In this document: in pieces, positions 34,282 through 44,338 of the stretch
How the letters are laid out: the number at the start of each line of letters is the position of its first letter
Position numbering within the stretch: the first letter of the stretch is position 1
Source: Eutreptiella sp. 'Long Island Sound 2002'
Taxonomy: Eukaryota; Euglenozoa; Euglenophyceae; Eutreptiales; Eutreptiaceae
NCBI GenBank assembly: GCA_964036045.1
Contig: OZ038388.1
Coordinates: forward strand, 34,130,295-34,194,294
Direction of reading: 5' to 3'
Length of the DNA stretch: 64,000 bases
The notes under the pieces: model-generated
What the model saw: only the letters and a program-made list of their open reading frames with translations
Told to the model about the DNA's origin: nothing
Databases searched by the model: none
Made by a program: the position numbers and the translations under genes

Positions 34282-35145
34282 CTAGCTACAACGATTCAGG
34301 ATATGGCGAAGTGCTTTCGACGCCAAAGAGAAAAAGTACATGTTGTCTGGGACATGCAGAGAGACAGTACTGTGTTGTGCAATTGCTACTGCCAAATCTG
34401 GGCCAGACATCATACCAACAGTCAGCCGGTGTTCACGCCAATAGGCCATTTCTGCCCTGTGCACATAATATATCGTAAAGCTGCCTTCAGGAAGCATCTG
34501 TTCCCATGTAATGCCTGCACCATGCATTCCAATGAGAATGTTACTGGCAGACAATTGTTTGGCCTGAAGAGAACGAATACCAGGTTGTGTCCCAGAAAGG
34601 GGAAAAATGGTTCCTGGCAGATGATTCCTGCCAGCATCTCATACAGAAGGGGATATACGTCCCGGACATGCCGTGTCAGTATCTCAAAAGGGGGTGGGGG
34701 CATATCAGCGAGGTGTGATTTGAATATCCCAGGAGGTCGATTCCCTCTTGATTCTTCTGCAGAAATAAATCCCAGGTTTGATCCCCACCTCTCTTAGCAC
34801 ACCTTTTACTGATACTGCCAGGGGGTTATCTCCCAGAATATACTTTCCCCGCAGGCAATTGACAAGCACTGTTTTCAGCAAGTGAAAACTCAACTGAGCC
34901 CTTCTTTTTTTTGATGTCCATGCAGTGCCAGGCAAATACAAAACAGCCAATCTCTGAGCAATCACCACTTCATGTGGATGCGGATTATTGGTGGCAAAAA
35001 GGGGCTGGACTTGAAAAACACTGTGTGCCTTTGCTTGACATGAGGCAAAATACCAGATGGTGGCTGACTTTTGGTGGTTGAGAGTGCAGTATTGTCTGGG
35101 CTGGGCCACTATTGAATAGTTGACCGACACCATGACCAACCACAC
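34282..35145 (-). CDS. Possible GT61-like glycosyltransferase, fragmented
   Basis: The last minus-strand segment (about 34650-34282) contains SLQAKQLSASNILIGMHGAG then ITWEQMLPEGS. The LIGxHGAGxT...xLPxGS block (34533-34513 and following) is the signature C-terminal motif of GT61-type glycosyltransferases (DUF563), where it is preceded by a Gln-containing helix as here. Upstream, 35145-34705 carries KGVLREVGIKPGIYFCRRIK, comparable to the P-x-V-x-F-hydrophobic-x-R segment that precedes the donor site in that family. The two parts are in different frames with about 100 bases between, so an intron or frameshift lies there. The 35249-35518 minus frame may be an earlier exon. GT61 enzymes act in the Golgi on glycans, but no N-terminal membrane anchor is visible. 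The frame ends in TAG. Confidence 0.5.
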
Positions 35146-35599
35146 AGCACAAGCATTCTCCTTTTGCGAAACAAACCAATTACATGTATTGTCATCGTCA
35201 TCAGTGTAAAGTAGCTCACTCTAGCACAATATCAGGCAAACTGGAATATCAATGACAAAATGCAGACAGGAGAAAATATCTCACCACTATGCAACTGCCC
35301 ACCACTTGCCACAACCCAACAGTATGTTCAAGGAAAATATTCCTGATGCTTCCTGGTGCATGAAATGACGTCCAAACCTTGAGCAAGCGATGCATACTGT
35401 CACCAGCAGAACTGGGCAACCCCTTTTGAACAATGCACCCACCCTGCAGGAACAGGGACATCTCTCGCATTCGCACAGGTGTAAGATTTGGCTGCCCACA
35501 TACACACACACAAAGCAAATTCTATTGCCTTTGGCACCTCGAAGAGAGGCGAGTGTTGTGGGGAAATCGAAAACTATAGGCCGATGAAGTTCCACCTAT

Positions 35600-35904
35600 C
35601 ACAGTGCAAACACACCCAAAAAAGCACCTTTGCAGGCCAAGAAGCACCCCTCGGAGGGCCCAGTTGGTGCTACATGAGTTTATACAGACTCCCATTCTCA
35701 CCAAGTAATCACCCAACAACAGCCCAAGGGCCCCCGGGGGATGTTGGAGGTCACCAAGGAACTGGGATTTTTCAGCCAAGCCACGCCAGCCTGAAACCGG
35801 CAAAGTCCTGACCGGTGGGGGCAAATAGGCGTCATCGGCGCGGGGGTCAATGTACAAGAAACGTGGAATGGGGCCTGGGTTGAAACCGAAAGCACAGTGG
35901 CGGC
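35600..35904 (+). repeat. Satellite of about 330 bp, first unit
   Basis: Shared with 36345-36690 and, in part, 36691-36890: GGCC(C/T)A(A/G)TTGGT, CTCCCATT(C/G)TCACCAA, CAACAACAGCCCAAGGG, AAGTCCTGACCGGTGGG, GTGGAATGGG and GCACAGTGG(C/T)GG. It is interrupted after about 35904 by G/C-rich element R. Confidence 0.85.
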
Positions 35905-36340
35905 TATAGCCCGGGGGGGGGCGACTACAAGCGGTCCTGGTGCGACCCCCCCCCCCCCCCGCTATCTGCCAAAACTTGCGGGGGGGGGGGGGGGATTGGC
36001 AGCTCGGCCGGGGGGGGGGGGGGCTGCGCGCGACCCACTACTACCATATGCATACCTCAAGGGGGTGTGTGTGTCTGGGGGCATGGGGGTATAGAGGTAT
36101 GTATGCGATAATAGCGATTTCTCGTCTTTGCCCAGAAGAAAGTCTTAAGGGTCTTAAGGACCAAAGGCATAGTAACCCCTTCAACTAAGCATGGGACACA
36201 AAAATTGGCGCCGTTGGCGCCATGGCCCCCGCACCGCTATCTTTCAAAACTTTGGGGGGGGGGGGGGGGGCTGGGGGTTGTCGCATACAAGGACTGGGCG
36301 CGGCTGCCCCGCCCCCGGGGGCTAAAGGCCAACCAAGTTT
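35905..36340. repeat. G/C-run-rich insertion, two relatives of element R
   Basis: Contains C15 (35946-35960), G15 (35980-35994) and G14 (36010-36023), and at 36196-36330 a close copy of element R (AAAATTGGCGCC, GCTATCTTTCAAAAC, G18, GTCGCATACAAGGAC). It separates two units of the 330-bp satellite. Confidence 0.8.
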
Positions 36341-36344
36341 TGCC

Positions 36345-36890
36345 CACATCGGTGCAAAAAGGCCCAAAACAGCACTTTAGGGGGCCAGTAAGCACCAAGA
36401 GGAGGGCCTAATTGGTATTACATGGCTGACCATGGGTTTACACCTACTCCCATTGTCACCAAATGATCACCCCACAACGGCCCAAGGGTCCCCGGGGGTT
36501 GTCGGGCGTCAACCCTAATTTGCTATTTTTCTGCCAACCCATGCTTGGAAATGGATAAGTCCTGACCGGTGGGCAAGATAGCACCTGGGACCCTCATCAT
36601 TGGTAAGAGGGTCCATAGAGACAGAGAAGAAAAAAGTGGAATGGGACTAGGGTCCGAAGCGACGCACAGTGGTGGGTATAGGCCAACCAACTTTTGCCCA
36701 TGATAGTGCAACGAACCCCAAAACAATGGCTTGGGGGCCAATAAGCCCCACTCAGAGGGCCTAGTTGGTGCTGCATGGCTCCCATTGGGTTTATATGTAT
36801 TCCCAACAACGACCCAAATGTGACTGATGACCATCAAGGGTTGCTGGAAAAAAAAGCATTTTTCAACCATCACATATAGGCCGTTCAAAG
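36345..36890 (+). repeat. Satellite of about 330 bp, second and partial third units
   Basis: The unit at 36345-36690 is complete relative to 35600-35904. A third, shortened unit starts near 36691 and ends near 36890. Confidence 0.8.
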
Positions 36891-36895
36891 TAGAA

Positions 36896-37335
36896 ATGGT
36901 CGTTTAGCGTTTTTCACATGGGCCATATGACCGGCCCTAAGCAAGGCTAGGGACTGCGTGTATTGTCACAGCAACCCTGGTTGCACCCCTCAGAGTGGGT
37001 ACCGCGGAGTCACTAAGGACACCAAGAATGCCGACATGGCAAAAATGGCTGAGAACTGCATAAACTGCAGAAGCGCTCGTCCCACTCCGCCCACACAAAC
37101 CCTATGGATTCAGGACCTAAAAACACCTTTTCAACTTAAATTCGAAAAAACCCAAAAGATTCTTAATTTTTGACTGAAATAGAGGGAGGTCATGCCCCCA
37201 CCCCCCCAATGGGTTTCAAGTGGGGGGGGGGGTGTCCAACCAATGGGGATGTGTTTATCGGACAAAATAATTATTTCACAAGGGGTTAAAGAACAATTCA
37301 ACCCCTTGGGTAGGTTACATGAGAAGCCCACAAAG
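36896..37335. repeat. Copies of the 5-7 kb repeats
   Basis: 36896-37075 is a direct relative of 6700-6895 (GACCGGCCCTAAGCA, GGTTGCACCCCTCAGAG, TGGCAAAAATGGCT). 37190-37335 is an inverted relative of 5050-5195 (GGACAAAATAATTATTT, CACAAGGGGTTAAA, TTCAACCCCTTGG). Confidence 0.75.
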
Positions 37336-39440
37336 GCGGGGTATGTGGCGCTTTCCCAAAGATGCAGGCCTAAGAACAAGCAAACACAGCAAAACATGCT
37401 GCACTCTACTTTGACCACCTTCCAGCAGTTGATTGCTCATGCTGATGGTTTGGAATGACTCACCAAAGCTGGGCCCCTGACCACTAAACAATGACCACAT
37501 TGGCAGTTTGATTGCCTGGGTTGATTGTTTGGACTGGCTCAAAAACAATTGAAACCTTGTACCCACAGAGCTGGACCCCCTGACCACCCACCAGTGACCA
37601 GCAAGCACCAACGGTTCCCAAGAAAAATTTGTTGTGCTGCGGCAGGCTGCGGCATGCTTCAAGCCGTAGGTGGGGGTACCCAAAATTTCCAAAAGCTACA
37701 AAAGTGGCAAAACCCCAAACCAAACACAAAGGAATGCATCTCCCAACACCCTGCAAAGATGAACACAACAGCATCATCTCATGGGTGGTCATGTTGCTGC
37801 TCCTCCTCCTCACATTTCCGCTTTTTGTCCATTTTATTGACATACATGATTGCCTAATGCTGCAACGTCTCATTACTCATATTGAGACATGTGTTAGGAT
37901 GTGTCCCAACAAACTGAAGGCCCTCTCAACATGCCTCTCCAATTGCCCACTGCAAACAGTCTGTGATTGTCTCCTTGTTCCTCTTGGGTTGTGTTGTCCC
38001 CTCCTCAGTGGGTTCAACAGTAGACATCAGAAGACACAGTGAAGAGAACAATGATCTGTCAAAGCACAGCACAGCAAAAAAAAAAACAAAAAAAAGAGGT
38101 TGCACTATGTGCCCTGCCCTTGCCTGGGATGCTGCACATTGCCAATCCCAGGGATGCAACAGACACCCCTCAATTACAGATGCACTGTTTAACCATTACG
38201 GTACTGGCCATCTCTGACGAACAATTTTTCAGGGATGGGACTTATATTATGGTGCAATATTTTTTTCAAAAAAAAATCCCAACCCAATTTTCAGTGTGCT
38301 GGCATGCTTCAAAACCCCCACCAACAGGCCCCAAAAACAGGTGCTGCGGCATGTTTCAACCCTTGGTGCTTGCACTTAAGTAATAAAACCAAACAAAATC
38401 CAAATTTGCCCATTGCAAGATTCTTTTGCACCTTTGCGAATTTGACAAAGAATGGGTTGGGCTGCACAAATTGTTGATTGGGTGTAATGGGTTCACTGAT
38501 AGGTGACCAGTGAACACAGGCAGAAACAAATGGGAAAAAATCTAGAGTCTGTAGAACTGACATTCGCTGACATGCACATAGCACACCTGCTCACTGAATG
38601 AAGGTATGGGTTGGCCCTCATGATGGTAGAAGCGCAAAACATCCAGCTCCAAATTTTCATGTCGCAACTTGCGGTGTAAGAAAGCAATTACTTCCTACAT
38701 AGGGGTAACAAATATGACCAGAGTGCAACCCTTGGCCACAGGATTTTTGCACTTGGGCGCAAAGATTGACTGTGCAGAACCATGAAACAAGCTGCACCTT
38801 ACTGGCTCTGGGCTATGTGCCTCTGCCATCACTCCAAATGATCAATGAATGATTGAAAACCTGCCCTGAAGGTGGAATCAGACGTGTGGCTTTTGCCAGG
38901 CACATGCTGAGCAACCTTGCACCTGGTTGCTTCACCCAGTTGCACACAGGTCCACAATTCCTGCAGTAGATCACTTGCCGACCAACATGGCGACATGCCT
39001 CATCCTAAAGCCTGAGTGTCTACTCCTTTCTGACAAGCATAGCAAATTACCCTGTGGCTCAAGCAACTTCTGACTCAAAACCCATGGTTACTCAGGAAAA
39101 AAGGGGGGGTGGGGGTCTGTGTGAGGCAGATCCAACATTGTATTGTGGGACCAAAAAGAAACCAATGCATGGTGAAACGTCCCCTGTCTTTGCAGATGAG
39201 CATAGTGATTGAACTGTGGTTCAGCCATTGCTTGATCTCCCCCCCCCCCTCTCTCTCTCTTAACCAAGGAAAGAAACAAATGAAAAGGTTCCATTCATCA
39301 ACCTCTGGGCTGCATAAATCCGGTCTGCATATTGCAAGCTCCTCTTCCTAAATACTTCCAACAAAGGCTTCCAGATTTTCAATGTTGAGAGGAGGGTGTG
39401 TCCACGTGGTGTGGACACACTCCCAGGGTTTCATTTTGCA
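37336..39440. other. No firm gene; diverged repeat at 37640 and 38300
   Basis: The word GCGGCATG(C/T)TTCAA with a nearby ACCAAAC(A/C) block occurs at about 37650-37730 and 38345-38400. Homopolymer A runs lie at 38077-38095. Short open frames only. Confidence 0.35.
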
Positions 39441-39444
39441 TTCT

Positions 39445-39968
39445 TGTGGACAAATACTTCAAATGGCCATCAAATACTGCTTTAATCTTCTCATTGTAGG
39501 TGCAAGTGTTTCTAGCTTCGAAAGGAATTATCCCAGGCCTGCTGTGCCTGTGGTGCGCAACAGGAGCCCCTAACCTCACAACACACATGGGTGGTGCATT
39601 TTTGCAGAAAGGGTAGGGTTACAGGGGGTCACTTGCATTCAAGAACGGCTCAAACATGAGTCTTTCCAACAGTAACCACTTGGGATACGAAAAATGGCAT
39701 TTTTACACTGTCACCAGCCACATCTGGTCTATTTGGTTTGTGCAAAAATTGCAAAATACTGTGAAAAAGGCATTGTGGCATTGAAATTGAGTAAAATGTT
39801 TTGGTGAATAAGGACTTTTTGCAAAGGATTTCAAGAAAGAGGGCTACACCTGCACGCCGCAGGGCAGGAATAATCCTCTCAAACTACAGAAACAGTGAAA
39901 CTTGCAACAAGAAGGAAAAACCACCATTCCATGGCCATTTGGAGTACTTGCCTGTACAAAACCCACTG
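39445..39968. repeat. Inverted repeat pair with similar translations
   Basis: Arms at about 39445-39560 (plus) and 39855-39968 (minus). Read outward they share CTTCAAATGGCCAT / CTCCAAATGGCCAT and a run of similar codons. The arms translate as QILQMAIKYCFNLLIVGASV and QVLQMAMEWWFFLLVASFTV, so similarity is clearer at protein level than at DNA level. Both arms may be copies of one old coding element. Confidence 0.55.
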
Positions 39969-39969
39969 A

Positions 39970-41050
39970 GTGGGTGGGGGTTGGGGCGCGTTGGGGAGGG
40001 TGCAGATTGATCTGTTGACACCATCGCTCTCTACAATGGAGGAGAGACTACGGCCCTGGCTTGATGTGCAAGGCATGGGAGGGAATGGCACCCTTTTACG
40101 ATGGTTGTGGAGGAGGGGCATTACTCCCTCAGTGAGAAGCAATAGAGCCCCAATGCTACTTCTGCTGCATACCCTAAGGAGAATTTGCTTGGCATCGACT
40201 GCCCCTCGCCGAACGGGGTGCCCATTCGCGCATGGCGAGTGTTTCGTTTCGTTTAATGTTTTGTATTATTTGTGTTTCGAGTCACACCTCAAAGCACTCT
40301 TACACGCCGCCATAGATTCGCTTTAGCTCAGTTCAGGGGAGTCTCGGGTGCCCAAATCGGCAACGAATCTTGAATATCTTCGGCATATCATTCAGTTGAC
40401 CAAGGACCAAGACATGTCCCCAACCAAAAAGGGCCTATCCATATCGCTTAGGGAGCCCCTCCACACACACACACGTAAAAGGGGTGGGTGCTTGAAAAAA
40501 AAAAAAAGTGCTCAGGGGACCTATTGCACAATGTGGAGGGGTGGAGTATGCAAAAACAGTAATACGATGATGATGAATTGCCTGTCTTGTTTGCTTGCTG
40601 TTCCCAACACGCACCACAAGCGCTGCAAGGGAGGAGCCCTCAAACTTCTTTAGTTAGTTTAGTTAGATAGTTAAAAACCGTGTTTTTGAAGCACGGCAAC
40701 CCAAATGTGACTGCATTGTACTGATAAAAGCACAGCAATATCTCTCGGTGACGTCCGAAATTGTGCCAACTCGGTGGGTTTTTGGGGGTTGGTGGCATTG
40801 TTCCCTCATCTGTGCCCATTGAGTGTTCCGGAGGTAGGGGTATGTGGTGTATATTTGGAGAGCCCTTGAAAAGGGCTATTCGTAACACCCAGGCTGCATG
40901 CTGTATTGACGGTATGTTTGATATTTCCCCCCTTTTTGGACCGGTGCCTGTGTTGCTTTCTGCCTGTTTTTGTCAACAGGCAGCTACCATGTCTGCATAA
41001 AAACATACATACATGCCACGTGCTGTTGCGTCCCCAGATGCACCACAAAA
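39970..41050. other. No firm gene
   Basis: A plus frame at 40036-40326 includes SLSTMEERLRPWLDVQGMGG and ends in TAG; it may be an exon, without support. The segments at 40650-40680 (TTAGTTAG repeats) and the A13 run at 40495 are simple sequence. Confidence 0.3.
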
Positions 41051-41082
41051 ACCATTAGTTCGGAAAAGAGTGCACTCTGGTG

Positions 41083-41363
41083 CCGCAAAGAGGGTGTGTC
41101 ACTCGTAACAGGTCCCCTAGCAAAGCAAAAAAAGCTCGCACAGCCGGTTCGCAGCAACCCGCATGCACCGACAAAGAGCACCAGATTTTGTGTCCTGTTG
41201 GCCATGCCTCTCAATACAGGCCTGTGCCTGTGAAGGCGCGCAGGCTGCATGATTGGAAATTGAAGAAATATGTTCACATTCACAAACATGGGGATGTCTG
41301 CCCCAACGGGGTCCGAGCCCTTGTGGAGAAGGGCAATGATGACGATGATTCGGACTCGGAATA
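41083..41363 (+). CDS. Possible 3' exon with an acidic C-terminus
   Basis: The plus frame reads RNRSPSKAKKARTAGSQQP, then CPVGHASQYRPVPVKARRLH and LKKYVHIHKHGDVCPNGVRA, and ends in an Asp/Glu/Ser tail before TAA. A basic stretch followed by Cys/His residues and an acidic tail suggests a nuclear protein, but no named domain is seen. The preceding bases (41030-41085) read well in a neighbouring frame (DAPQKPLVRKRVHSGAAKR), so a frameshift or splice junction probably lies near 41085. Confidence 0.35.
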
Positions 41364-41589
41364 ATGAGTGGTCCAAACAGTGCAGGTTAGGGTTAGAATC
41401 TACCCCCCCCTTTTTATGTCCATGGTGTGTGTGTGTGGAGGGGGGGGGGGTATGTGCCACAGCTATCTCCCATGGCTCGTGGCCGTGGTGCCCCTGAACA
41501 CTTTGTCAGCGCGACTGAGCAATTTTAAATGTCAGCACTCTTGCCCTGCTGCCCTGTTCTGCTGTGCTGATGGGTACCAAAAGCAGTGA

Positions 41590-41868
41590 ATGATTTCCGT
41601 GTTGACTGGTGGCAAGCGGTCACGGATATTTGCAGCTTTTATGGTGCTAACAAAAAACCCACAACCAAATGATGATGTAAATCAGTTTTGGACCAGCCAT
41701 GACCTGCTTCTCATGAAAGATCCTGAATGGGTCGCATGGATCACCAGCATCTCAAAAATCTGCAGTTGTTCGGAACAGAACCTGGTGTTCGAGCACAACT
41801 TTTGGCTAATGCCCCCTTTGGCAAATGCCCCCAACAGCCCCAAAGACCTTGCAAAGAGTCTGCAATGA
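41590..41868 (+). CDS. Hypothetical ORF, 92 codons
   Basis: ATG at 41590, TGA at 41868. Text such as NDDVNQFWTSHDLLLMKDPE and NLVFEHNFWLMPPLANAPN looks like real protein. Unrecognised. The longer minus-strand frame over the same bases is rich in Cys and Ser and reads as its shadow. Confidence 0.35.
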   Translation: MISVLTGGKRSRIFAAFMVLTKNPQPNDDVNQFWTSHDLLLMKDPEWVAWITSISKICSCSEQNLVFEHNFWLMPPLANAPNSPKDLAKSLQ

Positions 41869-42165
41869 GGCTTTAAAGCAGGTGGGCTGCCACACATGCA
41901 CGGGCCAGCAAACATCCACGCACATCTGGTGGCCTGTGGCCCCACTGTGCATGAAGAGCTTTGCAAACAAGAACAGGTCCATTGCAACACCATAAAACCA
42001 AATGAATGAGATATCCTGCTCAAGCAATGGAAAGGAGACAAGCTGTTTTCTTTGCCGTTCCCCAATTTCGTGAATTGTGACTCAGGGCAGGGATCAGCGG
42101 GAATCTGGATTTTCAGCAGCATCTTGGCCTGCAGGTTCTGAAAAATTAGTTTTTGCATGTGAAGT

Positions 42166-42175
42166 GCATGCGTGC

Positions 42176-42207
<32 letters not shown>

Positions 42208-42209
42208 AC
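42166..42209. repeat. TG microsatellite
   Basis: About 20 TG units, the first few as TGCG. Confidence 0.95.
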
Positions 42210-43240
42210 CCTTTTGTGCGCCTGTCTCTCTTTTTAGCATTAGCTTTTCAGTTCCTCAGCAGCTTGTCTAAGCTGTGGCTGCAGAAGCCCTGAGGGAGCA
42301 GGCAGCACCTCTTGGTTGGATAGGAGACGATTTGTGGTATGCCTGTCTTTCTGAAGGTCACGAGCCATGTATGCAACACGAGGTCTGGCCGGCTTGGCTG
42401 GGAACAAGGGTAGCCCGATTTCTGTGCAAAGGGAATGCATTTCAGGAAAAGAAAATGCAACCAAAGGGGCGTTCAAGCACGCTCGTTCCACTGCATCAGC
42501 CCAAATATGTCGCCTCAATCACCCACAATGTGCTGACTGGCATGCGACCAGAACTCCACGGTATTTTTTTTGATGCTCAAAATCCGCAGCTGAAAAATGG
42601 ATAGAATTTACACAGAAAATCACATTTGTCGAAAATAATATTGGGTTACATGCCACATGATGGCAATAACGAGCGCATTCACCAAATCATTCCAAATCAT
42701 TTGCAAAGCACAAACAAAAGTGGAGTCAGACCTGCACGAAGGTTCATTACGTATGCCTGAGCGATCGCGTGTGAACAATTGATGGCCACGTTGGGACTCG
42801 GACTTCCCAAAATCCTGAGAAGACGTTAGAATTGATGAAAAGCTGCCCTAACAGCACTACGTGTGTGGAAACCATGTTTCACATCGAGAAAAAATCACGC
42901 AGCTGCAGCTGCATCCCCCATAAATCGAGGACCGCTGTGGGGTCCAGCAAACCTGGCCACCGGGTTATGTCGACAATACTATTGCTAGCAGTCAAGGCGG
43001 AGCGCCATGTTACTGCAGCGTGTCTGTGCGCACATGTTTCATGCCAGGAGATGATCCACCGTTGTCCATGTTTTCCTGGCATCTTGCAAAGTCCAACCTT
43101 GAATTGGTGGCAACCTTACGAAAAAAATGGCATTGCCATTGAACTGAAGAAGGGTCGTTACGTTGCATTGGAGCACATGCTGCAGGAACCAATTCTGAAA
43201 CATTCCAGATTTCTGTCATAAGAGACCAGGCAACCTCAAA
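42210..43240. other. No firm gene
   Basis: The plus frame 42832-43221 (129 codons, ending GIAIELKKGRYVALEHMLQE then PILKHSRFLS) and minus frames over the same bases both look partly coding, so I cannot choose a strand. Confidence 0.3.
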
Positions 43241-43242
43241 AG

Positions 43243-43392
43243 CCATGCGCACAGGGTATGGCGCACATATATCCTACCAAATGCTTTCAGGTCCAAGCTA
43301 ACATTCACTACCTTCGCCCCAGCTTGGTCCGTCACTTGACAGGTTCGTTTTCCGAGGAGCACACTGACATGGGGAGGCATAAAGGCTGAGCA
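43243..43392 (-). CDS. Possible short exon, unrecognised
   Basis: Read on the minus strand, after a pyrimidine/CTTACA microsatellite ending in ACAG, the frame reads MPPHVSVLLGKRTCQVTDQ, then AGAKVVNVSLDLKAFGRIYV, to a stop near 43220. The acceptor-like ACAG just before the ATG fits a splice site. Function unknown. Confidence 0.35.
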
Positions 43393-43459
43393 TCTGTAAG
43401 TGTAAGTGTAAGTGGAAATGCAAGTGTAAAAGTAAGTGAGTAGTCCAGTTGGTACTTGT

Positions 43460-43600
43460 TACTTCCGGGTGCACGCACTGAGTTTTTGGTATTAAATTGT
43501 TTATGTTGCTTGTCCCAAGCCGTTGGGGAAAAACACTTTCAGTAGGTGAGAGTGGGACAGTTGTCCCTCTGCTCACATGTGCACCCATGCCGGCACCGGC
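43460..43600 (+). repeat. Diverged copy of the 47998-48120 segment
   Basis: Both contain ACTTCCGG, GCACTG, then about 70 bases later GGTGAGAGT(G/A)GGACAG and CTGCTCACA. At 48.0 kb the segment reads as an exon ending at a GTGAGA donor; here the frame is broken. The pair brackets the Penelope-like element in direct orientation. Confidence 0.55.
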
Positions 43601-44068
43601 ATGCTTCACACCACCACTGATGTGGGGAACAGGGCCAGGGGGGTTCGGATCACTGAGCGTTACCCATCAGTGGTGCGCAGCATTATCAGGCATCTGGCCA
43701 TTGTTTCCATGAAGCCCCACATCTGGGGCAACTCCCTGCAGCGGACTCATACCTGGTTGTGGGTACACTTGGGAGGGTTGATTCCAAAAAATGAAAGGGC
43801 TTGCTGGCACCCACACCCTGGCACCCACACCCAAGGTAACACCTCAGCCTGGCGGGTCAGTACATGGTTGTGGGTGCTGGGAACTGAGAGGGGGGTGAGA
43901 CCTAATTGAAAAACAGAACGGAGAGGAGGGGGGGGGGGCTATTGGCAATCCACACTCCACTCACCCTGTCGAAAGAACCCAATCCCACAATCTAAGCAGG
44001 TGTTAACAATAGCAAAACAATGTACAAAAAGTGGATGGGACCTCCTGGGGGCATCACTTGTAACAGAG

Positions 44069-44070
<2 letters not shown>

Positions 44071-44099
<29 letters not shown>

Positions 44100-44104
44100 A
44101 CACA
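44071..44104. repeat. CA microsatellite
   Basis: About 15 CA units close to the 3' end of the Penelope-like element. Confidence 0.95.
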
Positions 44105-44338
44105 ATGAGAACCGCAAAAACAAGAACAGAGCAAGAAAAGCGGTGAAAGAAAACTCCTCAGGGACAGCAGAGCTGTCCTAGACGTCTTTCGGTCTGTCAG
44201 AAAACGCGGCAATGTGCTGCACTGTATCATCAGTTCACTCCCTCACCTGCCCTGACAATCGTGCAGCGTTCATGACAGACCATAATATTCACCTACGGAG
44301 GAGGTCGTGTTGTCCCGTCAAACTAAATGCAACCTGTG

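Noticed and set aside
34201-34797. 198-codon plus-strand ORF
   Set aside because: It is antisense to the GT61-like HGAG motif. Its composition (His, Cys, Thr) looks like a shadow and an ACACAC tract forms part of its N-terminus.
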